A program made the translations under genes and the position numbers. A DNA stretch of 64,000 nucleotides from Vibrio cincinnatiensis DSM 19608 (GTDB taxonomy: Bacteria > Pseudomonadota > Gammaproteobacteria > Enterobacterales > Vibrionaceae). Within the stretch, counting starts at the first letter, position 1, and each line of letters starts with the position of its first letter. Where the stretch lies: assembly GCF_900167345.1 (NCBI RefSeq), contig NZ_FUXB01000001.1, positions 1 through 64,000 on the forward strand. Direction: 5' to 3'. Below are positions 18,969-27,763 of this stretch, piece by piece. The notes beneath the pieces were generated by a model. That model saw only the letters and a list, made by a program, of their open reading frames with translations. It made no database searches and was not told where the DNA came from.

Positions 18969-20042
18969 ATGAAAGCGAAAAAATCGAACAAAGCGTTAGA
19001 TAAAAAACCGCTGATTATTTCAGTGGTGTTGCATGCGGCTTTGCTGATTATACTCGTATCGGGGGCGGATTTTTCTTTTTCACCACCGCCACCTAAAGCG
19101 GGTGGGGCAATCATGCAAGCGGTAGTCATTGACCCAAATCTAATCAAGCAGCAAGCCCAGCAAATTCGAAGCCAGCGTGAGGCTGCTGAAAAGAAAGAAC
19201 AAGAACGGTTAGATAAATTACGGCGTGAGAGTGAACAACTTGAACGGAATCGTAAAGAAGCTGAAGAGCGAGTTCGTCAACTGAAAGAGCAACAAGCAAG
19301 AGAAGCCAAGGTGGCTCGTGAAGCAGAAAAAGCTCGTCAGCAGAAAGAACAAGAACAGAAAGCAGCGGCGGAGAAAGCTCGTCAAGAACAAGCGCGTGCT
19401 GCGAAAGCTGAAGCTGAGCGAAAAGCTCAAGAACAAGCGGCGAAGAAAGCAGAGGCAGAACGTATTGCAAGAGAGGCTGCCGCAGCAAAAGCAGAACAAG
19501 AACGCTTAGCGAAAGAGAAGGCCGCTCAAGAAGCGAAGGAGAGAGCACAGCGTGAACGAGAAGCTGCCGAACAAGCAGAAAAAGAACGTGTCGCCAAAGA
19601 AAAAGCAGCGAAAGCGGCAGCAGAGAAAGCTCGTCAAGAGCAGCAGCGACTAGAACGATTAGAGCGTGAGCGTAGAGAACAAGAAGCAGCCCTGAACAGT
19701 ATTTTTTCTGGGCTTGAAAGTGAAGCTCAAAATATTTCAGCCGCTCGATCTCAGTATATAGCGACGGAAGCTGAGCGTTGGGGGGCGATTTATACTCAAC
19801 TTATTCAGCAAAACCTATTATTAGAAGACAGCTTTCGAGGTAAACAGTGTCGGGTTAATCTTCGTCTAATCCCCACTGGTGCAGATGCTATTGTTGGTGA
19901 TTTACGCATTTTAGATGGTGATACTCGACTTTGTGCGGCGGTGAAGCGTGCCGTTGCGCAGGTAGGTAATTTTCCATTGCCTAAAGAGTCTGATCTGATA
20001 GCCAAGATAAAGAATATTAACTTAACCGTTGTTCCAGATTAA
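18969..20042 (+). CDS. tolA: Tol-Pal system protein TolA
   Basis: The 357-residue protein has a transmembrane anchor (LIISVVLHAALLIILVSGADF, about 15-35), then a long Ala/Lys/Glu/Gln/Arg-rich helix from about 60 to 245 that spans the periplasm, and a C-terminal globular domain (YIATEAERWGAIYTQLI to NLTVVPD) that contacts Pal/TolB. The repeated alanine-lysine-glutamate codons create long open frames on the other strand that are not genes. ATG at 18969 is preferred to the TTG directly before it. Confidence 0.95.
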   Translation: MKAKKSNKALDKKPLIISVVLHAALLIILVSGADFSFSPPPPKAGGAIMQAVVIDPNLIKQQAQQIRSQREAAEKKEQERLDKLRRESEQLERNRKEAEERVRQLKEQQAREAKVAREAEKARQQKEQEQKAAAEKARQEQARAAKAEAERKAQEQAAKKAEAERIAREAAAAKAEQERLAKEKAAQEAKERAQREREAAEQAEKERVAKEKAAKAAAEKARQEQQRLERLERERREQEAALNSIFSGLESEAQNISAARSQYIATEAERWGAIYTQLIQQNLLLEDSFRGKQCRVNLRLIPTGADAIVGDLRILDGDTRLCAAVKRAVAQVGNFPLPKESDLIAKIKNINLTVVPD

Positions 20043-20054
20043 AAGGAAAAACTC

Positions 20055-21407
20055 GTGTTAAAGCGATTACTATTAGGATGCCTGTTGATCATAACCAACG
20101 GCATATCATTGGCCCATGGGGCACTTGAACTGATTATCACGGACGGTATTAATTCAGCTCGTCCAATTGCCATCGTGCCTTTCAAATGGGAGGGGGCGAA
20201 AGCACTTCCTCAAGATATTTCTGCTGTGATTGCCTCGGATCTGCAGCGTAGTGGAAAATTCAGCCCTATAGCGACAAATCAAATGCCACAAACGCCTTAC
20301 CATGAAGCGGATGTTAAATTTGAGGCGTGGAATCGAATGGGCGTAGATGCCTTATTAACGGGCTCCATTACCCAGAATGCTCAAGGGCAGTACGTGATTA
20401 ATTATCAACTGGTAGATGTCGTTCGAGGCCAGTTGACTCAAGGTCAAAGCCGTGCGTTAAGTGCTGATGGTGAGTTGGTCTTATCGAAAGATCATGTCTT
20501 ATTTAATAAAGTGGCAACGGTGCCAGCTAATCGCATGCGGGAATATGCGCACCGTATAGCGGATTTAGTCTATGAGGAATTAACCGGAGAAAGAGGGGCA
20601 TTTCTTACTCGTATCGCTTATGTCGTTGTCAACGATAAAGATAGTTACCCTTATCAATTAAGAGTGGCGGACTATGATGGTTATAATGAGCGCCTTGTTT
20701 TACGTTCAAAACAGCCATTGATGTCCCCGGCTTGGTCACCCGATGGACGCCAACTGGCCTATGTGAGTTTTCAAAATGGGCAAGCCGAAATTTTCTTAAT
20801 GAATATTTATACTGGTGAGCGAGAAAAAGTAACCTCTTTTCCTCGTCATAATGGTGCCCCTCGTTTTTCTCCTGATGGAAAAAAATTGGCTTTAGTCTTA
20901 TCAAAAACAGGCAGTTTGCATGTCTACACGATGGATCTTTCGACGCGTAAACTGACTCAAATTACGCAAGGTCGCTCGAACAACACGGAACCTTTTTGGA
21001 GTCCAGATGGAAAATCATTAATATTTACGTCTGATAGGGGTGGTAACCCACAGATTTATCAAGTAAATTTAAGCGATAATGCAACAAAACGTTTAACATG
21101 GCAGGGAAGTCAGAATCTTGGTGGACAAATCACGCCTGATGGCCGATTCCTTATCATGGTAAATCGAAATAATTCGGGTTTTAATCTGGCAAAGCAAGAT
21201 TTGGAAACCGGAGCGGTACAAATTTTAACAAAAACATTGTTAGATGAGTCTCCAAGTATTGCCCCGAATGGTGGTATAGTTATTTATAGTTCAATGTATA
21301 ATCAGGCTAATGTCTTGTCTATGGTCTCTATAGATGGGCGATTTAAAGCAAGGTTACCAGCAACGAATGGGCGCGTTAGGGCTCCTGCATGGTCTCCGTT
21401 TTTATAG
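20055..21407 (+). CDS. tolB: Tol-Pal system beta-propeller protein TolB
   Basis: The 450-residue periplasmic protein starts at GTG with a signal peptide ([22 protein letters not shown]). It has an N-terminal alpha/beta domain ([11 protein letters not shown]) and a six-bladed WD40-like propeller with repeated [27 protein letters not shown] and [14 protein letters not shown] units. It cycles between Pal and TolA. AAAGGAAAAACTC precedes the GTG. Confidence 0.96.
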   Translation: MLKRLLLGCLLIITNGISLAHGALELIITDGINSARPIAIVPFKWEGAKALPQDISAVIASDLQRSGKFSPIATNQMPQTPYHEADVKFEAWNRMGVDALLTGSITQNAQGQYVINYQLVDVVRGQLTQGQSRALSADGELVLSKDHVLFNKVATVPANRMREYAHRIADLVYEELTGERGAFLTRIAYVVVNDKDSYPYQLRVADYDGYNERLVLRSKQPLMSPAWSPDGRQLAYVSFQNGQAEIFLMNIYTGEREKVTSFPRHNGAPRFSPDGKKLALVLSKTGSLHVYTMDLSTRKLTQITQGRSNNTEPFWSPDGKSLIFTSDRGGNPQIYQVNLSDNATKRLTWQGSQNLGGQITPDGRFLIMVNRNNSGFNLAKQDLETGAVQILTKTLLDESPSIAPNGGIVIYSSMYNQANVLSMVSIDGRFKARLPATNGRVRAPAWSPFL

Positions 21408-21455
21408 CAAACTCACAATTTAGCAACTAACTATTTCATAGTAAGGAAAATTAAG

Positions 21456-21998
21456 ATGCAACTTAACAAGGTTCTTAAAGGGCTACTTATTGCGCTACCT
21501 GTTCTTGCAGTGACAGCATGTAGTTCAAGTGATGAGGCAGCAAGTGCTTCTTCTACACAAACTAACCAATCCACTGGTAGTTCACGCACTCAAGGTGTAG
21601 ATACAACCGTTGTATCACCAATTGATGAGAATGCACAACTTTCAGAGCAAGAGCTGAAAGAACAAGCTCTGCGCGAAACTCAAACCATTTACTTTGCTTT
21701 TGATAATGCCACGATTGCTCGTGACTATGAAGAAATGCTATCTGCTCACGCTGCTTACTTAAGCAAGAACCCAAGTTTAAAAGTGACCGTTGAAGGTCAT
21801 GCGGATGAGCGTGGTACTCCTGAATACAACATCGCTCTTGGTGAGCGTCGTGCACAGGCGGTAGCAAGATACCTAGAAGCTTTGGGTGTTCAGGCTAATC
21901 AAATTGCTATTGTTAGCTACGGTGAAGAAAAACCATTGCTTCTTGGTCAAACTGAAGAAGTTTATGCTAAGAACCGCCGTGCTGTTCTTGTCTACTAA
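21456..21998 (+). CDS. pal: Peptidoglycan-associated lipoprotein Pal
   Basis: This 180-residue lipoprotein has a lipobox ending in LAVTAC (Cys22), a Ser/Thr-rich linker and an OmpA-like peptidoglycan-binding domain with [11 protein letters not shown] and [25 protein letters not shown]. It is anchored in the outer membrane and binds meso-diaminopimelate in the wall. AAGGAAAATTAAG precedes the ATG, and cpoB follows after 14 bases. Confidence 0.96.
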   Translation: MQLNKVLKGLLIALPVLAVTACSSSDEAASASSTQTNQSTGSSRTQGVDTTVVSPIDENAQLSEQELKEQALRETQTIYFAFDNATIARDYEEMLSAHAAYLSKNPSLKVTVEGHADERGTPEYNIALGERRAQAVARYLEALGVQANQIAIVSYGEEKPLLLGQTEEVYAKNRRAVLVY

Positions 21999-22012
21999 TT
22001 GGGGTATCCCTC

Positions 22013-22795
22013 ATGTTCAGTAACCTTAAGCGCGTATTTACGCTTACGTTACTGGCAAGTGCAGCGAGCGTATCGTTCGCTGCACCAGCTCCAGTATCTG
22101 ATCTAGGAAACCGCACTCAACGTATTTCAACGCCCTCTTCTACCTCTGGGGAAACCGACGTTGCACGTTTAGAACGCTTACTTGAAAATCGAAATCGCAT
22201 GCAATTGCAAATGCAAAAGCAGTTGGATGATATGACGCTCGATCTCAACGAACTACGTGGACAAATAGAAAGAAATAACTATGACATGCAACAAATGTTG
22301 CAGCGCCAACGAGAACTGTTTGTTGAATTAGATAATTTACGTCGAGAAGCCAAACGGCCTGCAACCGCAGAAGCGGTCAACAGTGGGAATAACGATGATA
22401 TTCCTCTGGGAACCTTTAGCCGTGACGCAGATGAACAAGCGGCATACCAAAGCGCCGTTGATCTTATTTTGAAGGAGCGAGATTATGCTGGTGCAATCAA
22501 CGCTTTTCAACAATTTCAGAAAGACTATCCAGATTCAAGTTTTGCCGCTAATGCTCATTATTGGTTAGGTCAGCTCTACTTTGCTCAGAGAAAAGATCCA
22601 GAAGCGGTAAAAAGTTTTGCTGCGGTTATTAGTTACCCAGATTCGAATAAACGTGCAGATGCGCTGGTGAAATTAGGGGATCTTGCTGCGCGAAATAATA
22701 ACGCGGCTCAATCAAAAAAATATTATCAGCAAGTCATTGATGAATATCCTAATAGTGCCTCGGCAAAAGTGGCTAAAGATAATTTAAAACCGTAA
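22013..22795 (+). CDS. cpoB: Cell division coordinator CpoB (YbgF)
   Basis: The 260-residue periplasmic protein has a signal peptide (to about residue 23), a trimeric coiled coil (RLERLLENRNRMQLQMQKQLDDM, about 48-110) and a C-terminal TPR domain (AYQSAVDLILKERDYAGAINAFQQF and two further repeats). CpoB links Tol-Pal to peptidoglycan synthesis by PBP1B. It is the last gene of the ybgC-tolQRAB-pal-cpoB unit and is followed by a terminator. Confidence 0.94.
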   Translation: MFSNLKRVFTLTLLASAASVSFAAPAPVSDLGNRTQRISTPSSTSGETDVARLERLLENRNRMQLQMQKQLDDMTLDLNELRGQIERNNYDMQQMLQRQRELFVELDNLRREAKRPATAEAVNSGNNDDIPLGTFSRDADEQAAYQSAVDLILKERDYAGAINAFQQFQKDYPDSSFAANAHYWLGQLYFAQRKDPEAVKSFAAVISYPDSNKRADALVKLGDLAARNNNAAQSKKYYQQVIDEYPNSASAKVAKDNLKP

Positions 22796-22819
22796 GCGCA
22801 TAACTATTTTATTATCGAA

Positions 22820-22845
22820 GGCCACTATTTCTTAGTGGCTTTTTT
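22820..22845 (+). terminator. Intrinsic terminator of the tol-pal operon
   Basis: Arms GCCACTA and TAGTGGC around a five-base loop are followed by six T, 25 bases after the cpoB stop. Confidence 0.92.
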
Positions 22846-22877
22846 GTGGCAAGAAAGAGGGGGTTATCTAATCACTT

Positions 22878-22907
22878 TTGCCTATTTTTGTTGATACAGT
22901 GTACAAT
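22878..22907 (+). promoter_or_regulatory. Likely sigma-70 promoter of nadA
   Basis: TTGCCT and TACAAT are separated by 18 bases and lie 42 bases before the nadA start. Confidence 0.55.
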
Positions 22908-22948
22908 GCCCCCATTACATAACGTTGCATAGAGCAAGAGCAAGAGCA

Positions 22949-24010
22949 ATGAGCCATATCCTGGATAAAATCGACACGGTATACCCGTTCCCTGCTAAAC
23001 CCATCCCGTTAAGCGATGAGGAAAAGCAAACCTATGTAGCCAGTATCAAACAACGGTTAAAAGAGAAAGATGCGGTACTGATCGCCCATTATTATACGGA
23101 CCCTGAAATTCAGGCTTTAGCTGAAGAAACGGGTGGATTTGTTGGTGATTCACTTGAAATGGCCAAATTTGGTAATCGCCACCCTGCGCAGACTTTACTG
23201 ATCGCCGGTGTGCGGTTCATGGGAGAGTCGGCAAAAATTCTCACTCCAGAAAAACGAATTTTAATGCCGACACTCGAAGCGGAATGTTCTTTAGATCTCG
23301 GCTGCCCAGCTGAACAGTTTGCCGAATTTTGTGACGCTCATCCTGACCATACTGTTGTGGTTTATGCCAATACTTCGGCAGCTGTCAAAGCGCGTGCAGA
23401 TTGGGTTGTAACATCCAGCATTGCACTAGAAATTGTTGAACATCTGGATTCTGAAGATAAAAAAATCATTTGGGGGCCAGATAGACACCTTGGTTCTTAC
23501 ATTGCTAAAAAAACAGGAGCAGAAATGCTTCTGTGGCAAGGGGAGTGTGTGGTTCACGATGAATTCTCCGCTGATGCTTTGCGTAAGATGAAAGCGTTGT
23601 ACCCAGATGCCGCAATATTAGTTCATCCAGAATCTCCCGCGAGTGTGGTTGAACTGGCTGATGCGGTAGGATCGACTAGCCAGCTCATTAAAGCAGCGAA
23701 AGTATTACCACAACAGCAGATGATTGTTGCGACAGATAAAGGCATTTTCTTTAAGATGCAGCAAATGGTACCAGAGAAAGAGCTCATTGAAGCGCCAACC
23801 GCTGGAGCCGGGGCAACTTGCCGCAGCTGTGCTCATTGTCCATGGATGGCAATGAATGGTTTGAAAGCAATAGAAGGTGCATTGCGTGATGGTGGACAAG
23901 AGCATGAAATTTTTGTTGATGAAGCTATCCGAGTTAAATCACTCATTCCGCTTAATCGAATGTTAGCCTTTGCTGATCAGATCCATAAAGAAATAAAGGG
24001 CAACACCTGA
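22949..24010 (+). CDS. nadA: Quinolinate synthase A
   Basis: The 353-residue enzyme condenses iminoaspartate with dihydroxyacetone phosphate to quinolinate in NAD synthesis. It carries an oxygen-sensitive 4Fe-4S cluster. Diagnostic segments are [34 protein letters not shown], the cysteine region [12 protein letters not shown] and the C-terminal [16 protein letters not shown]. The ATG at 22949 is preferred over a TTG at 22925. Its place directly after the tol-pal genes is shared with enterobacteria. Confidence 0.96.
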   Translation: MSHILDKIDTVYPFPAKPIPLSDEEKQTYVASIKQRLKEKDAVLIAHYYTDPEIQALAEETGGFVGDSLEMAKFGNRHPAQTLLIAGVRFMGESAKILTPEKRILMPTLEAECSLDLGCPAEQFAEFCDAHPDHTVVVYANTSAAVKARADWVVTSSIALEIVEHLDSEDKKIIWGPDRHLGSYIAKKTGAEMLLWQGECVVHDEFSADALRKMKALYPDAAILVHPESPASVVELADAVGSTSQLIKAAKVLPQQQMIVATDKGIFFKMQQMVPEKELIEAPTAGAGATCRSCAHCPWMAMNGLKAIEGALRDGGQEHEIFVDEAIRVKSLIPLNRMLAFADQIHKEIKGNT

Positions 24011-24056
24011 TATTTTATTTGTCTGTGTCGTCCTAAAATACGTTGATAGTCATATT

Positions 24057-24085
24057 AAAAAGCCCGCTTCAAAGAGTGGGCTTTT
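24057..24085. terminator. Bidirectional terminator between nadA and the convergent UPF0149 gene
   Basis: AAAAGCCCGCT pairs with AGTGGGCTTTT. The arms begin with A-runs and end with T-runs, so it can act on both strands. Confidence 0.88.
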
Positions 24086-24126
24086 ATATCGCTAGGGCTA
24101 TTTAACCGTATGTGGCTAATGTCAGC

Positions 24127-24696
24127 TTATTGTGCTTCAGCAAGCTGCATCCCTCGTTTGGCTAGTCCACACAGCATTACAGGAATGGCATTATAGATTT
24201 CTTCAAACTGATCTAAATCATCAACTCCCTGCTGACTTAACGTAGCAAGTGACGTTTCAGGATCGTAAAGCATGCTTAATGATAAGAGGACACCCCCTAG
24301 TAGGGCATTATCTTGACTGTCTTCAGGCATTAATACTTCCCAGTCATCACGAGTAAGCTGCCAACCTTGCAATAGCCCTTCACAAAAATCTCGCGTTGCT
24401 TGGTTAACAAGATCGGCCTCATCAAGTTCACACCCTTCAGGCCAAGCCCAAGCACCATCAATCAGAGCTGGTCGGTACACATTCCATAAATGGATAATCT
24501 GCTCTAAGTAGCTTTCTAGCAGCTCACCATCTTGAAAAGGAGCAACATCATCGCCACCCCACAGAAAAGGCAACCACTCTTCCGGAGGAAGGAGGTTGGG
24601 CGCTAAAGCCATTGCCGTGACAAAACCACGAGTTTTAGCTTCATTAAGTAATTTATCTTCGAATTCAGGTAACGTCAGAATGTCGTGTAAGGTCAA
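24127..24696 (-). CDS. UPF0149 (YecA/YgfB-like) family protein
   Basis: The 189-residue acidic protein has landmarks TRGFVTAMALAPNLLPPEEWLPFLWGG and FCEGLLQGWQLTRDDWE, the pattern of the UPF0149 family (YecA/YgfB), which has no established enzyme function. The SEC-C zinc tail of YecA is absent. The likely start is TTG at 24694-24696, because no ATG occurs upstream in frame before a stop and the conserved region would be lost with the next internal ATG. It is convergent with nadA. Confidence 0.75.
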   Translation of the reverse strand: MTLHDILTLPEFEDKLLNEAKTRGFVTAMALAPNLLPPEEWLPFLWGGDDVAPFQDGELLESYLEQIIHLWNVYRPALIDGAWAWPEGCELDEADLVNQATRDFCEGLLQGWQLTRDDWEVLMPEDSQDNALLGGVLLSLSMLYDPETSLATLSQQGVDDLDQFEEIYNAIPVMLCGLAKRGMQLAEAQ

Positions 24697-25006
24697 AATG
24701 GAATTCCATATATAACAAAAAATCTATGCCTATATTAACCTTAAACAGGCTGAAAATGCGAGTGTACTGGTATTGCAGACTTTGCTCTTATTAAGCCAAG
24801 CCTTCATTTCTCGGTTGTTGGAAGCGCTGAACATAAAATTTATCCATGACTACTCTGTTCGAATAGATATTTATCGCATTGATTTTAGGCAAATTAATCA
24901 ATAAATGAGCAGATGGAGAGAGAGTTAAGCTTTTTTCCTTATTTATGCTTGACCATTCATTCGATAATCATTAAATTAGCGCCTCGTTAGTTAAAGCTAA
25001 CGCATC
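24697..25006. other. Intergenic region with tRNA promoter
   Basis: About 310 bases hold no gene that I can support. The right end contains the tRNA-Ser promoter at 24949-24977; the rest is AT-rich with no recognisable element. Confidence 0.5.
24949..24977 (+). promoter_or_regulatory. Sigma-70 promoter of tRNA-Ser
   Basis: TTGACC and TAAATT with 17-base spacing are followed by the GC-rich discriminator AGCGCC typical of stringently controlled tRNA promoters, about 29 bases before the tRNA. Confidence 0.72.
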
Positions 25007-25094
25007 GGTGAGTTGTCCGAGTGGCTGAAGGAGCACGCCTGGAAAGTGTGTATACGGCAACGTATCGAGAGTTCGAATCTCTCACTCACCGCCA
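25007..25094 (+). tRNA. tRNA-Ser (anticodon GGA)
   Basis: The 88-base sequence starts GGTGAGTTGTCCGAGTGGC and ends CTCACC-G-CCA, with a seven-base-pair acceptor stem, encoded CCA, a long variable arm (class II tRNA), the anticodon loop CTGGAAA giving anticodon GGA, and a T-loop GTTCGAATC. It decodes UCC and UCU. It is followed by a terminator and by a region with unexplained repeats. Confidence 0.96.
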
Positions 25095-25104
25095 CATTCA
25101 TGTT

Positions 25105-25130
25105 AAAAGACGTCTTAGGGCGTCTTTTTT
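25105..25130 (+). terminator. Intrinsic terminator of tRNA-Ser
   Basis: AAAAGACG pairs with CGTCTTTT around an eight-base loop, and the T-run continues, eleven bases after the tRNA. Confidence 0.88.
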
Positions 25131-25132
25131 CT

Positions 25133-25479
25133 TATCTAAATATTATCAAAGTCAATGAGTTACGGTTTCGTGGCGTTCCATAAAGTGTCGTAAAAGCGCT
25201 TGTCTAGAGTAATATCTAAAGTAATACCTAGATTTTTCGAAAATTGACCTTTGTTCAGGTATTACTTGAGGGATCAAAACTGTATTCACTTGTTTATTAC
25301 AGGTAATGCCCCTTGCTGATGCACTACAAGAAGCTAAAGTGAATCTTAGTAATGTGGCGGAAAATATTGCGCGTCTTTGGCAAGTTTCTCACTCCTGATA
25401 CGGAATCTAAATTTTTCGATTTTTCTAGGCTTGGTACGACAACGTCACTGATATAGACAAAAGGCTTTATCTGTCTATA
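25133..25479. other. Non-coding region downstream of tRNA-Ser with repeats and possible decayed coding sequence
   Basis: About 350 bases contain no intact gene. A 30-codon frame at 25306-25398 (PLADALQEAKVNLSNVAENI) looks like a peptide remnant but matches no family I can name. Direct and inverted copies of AGTAATACCT occur at 25208-25266. A tRNA 3' end followed by such debris is a usual site of past integration, but no repeat of the tRNA 3' end is visible. Confidence 0.4.
25208..25266. repeat. Direct and inverted repeats of AGTAATACCT
   Basis: AGTAATATCT (25208-25217) and AGTAATACCT (25220-25229) form a tandem pair 12 bases apart. AGGTATTACT (25257-25266) is the perfect inverted copy of the second, 27 bases further on. 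Confidence 0.75.
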
Positions 25480-26193
25480 TCAATATCGACGATGCGCAAC
25501 AAACTCAAAGCTGTATTGATGGAGTCTAAAATAGTTAATAGTAAATTCAAACGGTCGACCATCAACTAATTCACCCACCGATTCGACGCGAAGGATAGGG
25601 GCTCCCACCTCGCTATTAAGTAAAGAAGCTAGCTTTTCGGTCATTGTATCCGGCCAAATGACTTGTCGGCTTAAGGCTATCGTCAGTCCTTTTTGATTCT
25701 CAATATAATCGTATTTTGAGGTTTGCATCACTTCTAAACTTAAGTCGGTAAACATTTCGACCGGTAAATAAGTGCACTCTAAAATTTCCGGTTCTTTATC
25801 GATCAAACGCAAGCGTTGTACGGCATAGATAAGTTGCCCTTCTTCTAGTTGTAATTTTTGGGCAATTGAAGCATTGCAGGGCTGAATTTCAAATGTGATC
25901 ACTTGCGAAGACGGTTCTCTGCCTTGTGCTGACACTTCTTCAATAAATCCGCTTAACTCAAAGGCATTATGTTGAGTTTTTGGTGCTTTGACGTAAGTAC
26001 CACTCCCTCTGACACGAACAAGTAAATCTTGTTCAACCAAGATCTCCATGGCTTTACGAATCGTCACGCGGCTCACCGAAAATGTATTTTGTAGTATTGC
26101 TTCTGTGGGGAGCAGTGTTCCCGGTTTGTATTCACCACTTTTGATACCTGCGATCAATTGATCGGCAATCTGTAAATATCTTGGTTTGTCCAC
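25480..26193 (-). CDS. GntR/HutC family transcriptional regulator with UTRA domain
   Basis: The 237-residue regulator has an N-terminal winged helix-turn-helix (GTLLPTEAILQNTFSVSRVTIRKAMEIL, about 24-52) and a C-terminal UTRA ligand-binding domain (EILECTYLPVEMF and RPFEFTINYFR). UTRA proteins usually bind phospho-sugars or related metabolites. Translation most likely starts at GTG (26191-26193), because AAGGAGGACTTGC lies directly before it; an upstream in-frame start has no such site. It is divergent from a phospho-glucosidase and PTS gene and is the obvious repressor of both. Confidence 0.87.
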   Translation of the reverse strand: MDKPRYLQIADQLIAGIKSGEYKPGTLLPTEAILQNTFSVSRVTIRKAMEILVEQDLLVRVRGSGTYVKAPKTQHNAFELSGFIEEVSAQGREPSSQVITFEIQPCNASIAQKLQLEEGQLIYAVQRLRLIDKEPEILECTYLPVEMFTDLSLEVMQTSKYDYIENQKGLTIALSRQVIWPDTMTEKLASLLNSEVGAPILRVESVGELVDGRPFEFTINYFRLHQYSFEFVAHRRY

Positions 26194-26243
26194 GCAAGTC
26201 CTCCTTCCATTAATGCTAGCTATGATAGCAAAACTGTGATCGT

Positions 26244-26262
26244 TAATACATTTAAAATACAT
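26244..26262 (-). promoter_or_regulatory. Putative operator copy 1 of the GntR-type regulator
   Basis: TAATACATTTAAAATACAT is a 19-base element that matches the inverted copy at 26305-26323 at 16 of 19 positions. It lies 51 bases before the regulator gene. Confidence 0.6.
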
Positions 26263-26304
26263 TTTCGATAGGCTAGTGTTGTGCAGATCAAAAAACGACC
26301 TCAT

Positions 26305-26323
26305 ATGTATTACTAATGTATTA
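26305..26323 (+). promoter_or_regulatory. Putative operator copy 2 of the GntR-type regulator
   Basis: ATGTATTA-CTA-ATGTATTA is a tandem of one eight-base box. It lies 56 bases before the phospho-glucosidase gene and is inverted relative to copy 1, with centres 61 bases apart. Confidence 0.6.
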
Positions 26324-26378
26324 TTTGTTTGGTACTTTAATAATACAAAATGGCTGGTTACAGAATGAGGATGACAGC

Positions 26379-27704
26379 ATGAAAAAACAAAAACTCACCA
26401 TTGTTGGAGCGGGTAGTACCTATACATTAGGCATGATCAATAGCTTGATTGCAGAGAAAGAGAATTTTCCACTCAGTAAAATTACTTTCTATGATATTGA
26501 TGAACAGCGCCAGGCTTCGAATGCTTTAGCGACCGAAATTGTTCTGCGTGAAGCCTATCCAGAAGTTGAAGAATTTATCTATACCACGGACAAAGCAGAA
26601 GCGTTTAGCGATAGTGATTTCTTTTTTATTCAGATCCGTACCGGCGGTCTAGCGATGCGGGAGCGTGATGAGCAAATTCCGCTTTCATTCGGTTGTGTCG
26701 GTCAAGAAACCTGTGGGGCAGGTGGCATGGCTTATGGACTGCGTTCTATTGGTGACATGATCACCTTAGTTAATGAGATCCGCCATTATGCTCCGGATGC
26801 ATGGATTTTAAATTATACCAATCCGGCAGCCATTGTTGCAGAAGCCTTAAATCGAGAGTTTCCTGACGACAAACGAATTCTTAATATCTGTGATATGCCA
26901 GCGGCGATCATGGTCAGCTATGCTCAGCTACTTAACTGTGAAATTTGGGATTTGGTTCCAGAGTATTTTGGCCTCAACCATTATGGATGGTTTACTAAAA
27001 TTCGTAATCGCCAAGGGGAAGATCTGACCGATAAGATTAAACACATTATCCTTGAGCAAGGGATCAGTGCCGTGGATGCCGAAATTGCCGATGATCCTTC
27101 ATGGCAAGCAACATTTAAAAATATGCAGATCATGTTACGTGATAATCCGCAATTTTTGCCTAATACCTACCTGCAGTATTATCTCTATCCGGAAAAAATG
27201 GTTGCCAAAGAAGACATTAATAACACTCGTGCCCGTCAAGTGATTAATGGTCGAGAAAAGCGAGTGTTTGAACTTAACCGACGCATTATTGAAGCGGGCA
27301 CAGCACAGCATGAGCAGTTACATGCCGATATTCACGGCCGCTATATGGTCAGAGTTGCTGCTTCACTAGCCTATAATCTTGGAGAAACCTATCTTGTGAT
27401 AGTGCCGAACCAAGGTGCAATTGCAAACATTCAATCCGATGCCATGGTTGAAGTACCAGCAGCATTGACCAATGATGGCCCGAAACCTTTTGCGGTTGGC
27501 CATATTCCAACCTTCCAAAAAGCCATGATCGAAACTCAATTGGGTTATGAAAAATTAGTGGTTGATGCTTGGTTTAGTGGTTGTCGTCAAACCTTAGTTA
27601 ACGCTTTAACGCTAAATCGCACCGTGGTAAATGTACCGACGGCACAGGCCATCGTGGATAAATTATTAGTAGAAAATGCCTCCTACTTACCTCAATTTCA
27701 ATAA
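26379..27704 (+). CDS. Glycoside hydrolase family 4, probable 6-phospho-alpha-glucosidase
   Basis: The 441-residue enzyme shows the GH4 Rossmann start KLTIVGAGSTYTLGMINSL, NYTNPAAIVAEAL, the metal-binding Cys in NICDMPAA and His in GLNHYGWF. GH4 enzymes use NAD+ and Mn2+ and cleave phosphorylated disaccharides by oxidation-elimination. Close resemblance to MalH/AglB-type proteins and the adjacent alpha-glucoside PTS suggest maltose-6-phosphate or related alpha-glucosides as substrates. The ATG at 26379 follows TGAGGATGACAGC. The divergent gntR gene and two operators precede it. Confidence 0.88.
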   Translation: MKKQKLTIVGAGSTYTLGMINSLIAEKENFPLSKITFYDIDEQRQASNALATEIVLREAYPEVEEFIYTTDKAEAFSDSDFFFIQIRTGGLAMRERDEQIPLSFGCVGQETCGAGGMAYGLRSIGDMITLVNEIRHYAPDAWILNYTNPAAIVAEALNREFPDDKRILNICDMPAAIMVSYAQLLNCEIWDLVPEYFGLNHYGWFTKIRNRQGEDLTDKIKHIILEQGISAVDAEIADDPSWQATFKNMQIMLRDNPQFLPNTYLQYYLYPEKMVAKEDINNTRARQVINGREKRVFELNRRIIEAGTAQHEQLHADIHGRYMVRVAASLAYNLGETYLVIVPNQGAIANIQSDAMVEVPAALTNDGPKPFAVGHIPTFQKAMIETQLGYEKLVVDAWFSGCRQTLVNALTLNRTVVNVPTAQAIVDKLLVENASYLPQFQ

Positions 27705-27763
27705 ATTATCAGGCCCAGTTATACGGGCCTATTTTATAAGATAAACCAAAGGATGAGGTCATT

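Noticed and set aside
19144..19548. Long open frames antisense to tolA, rich in Leu/Ser/Phe
   Set aside because: They arise from the repeated Ala/Lys/Glu/Gln codons of the TolA helix and have no ribosome site or recognisable domain.
26235..26256. Possible CRP site (TGTGATCGTTAATACA) before the alpha-glucoside genes
   Set aside because: The second half-site matches at only three of five positions and it overlaps the GntR-type operator, so I do not call it.
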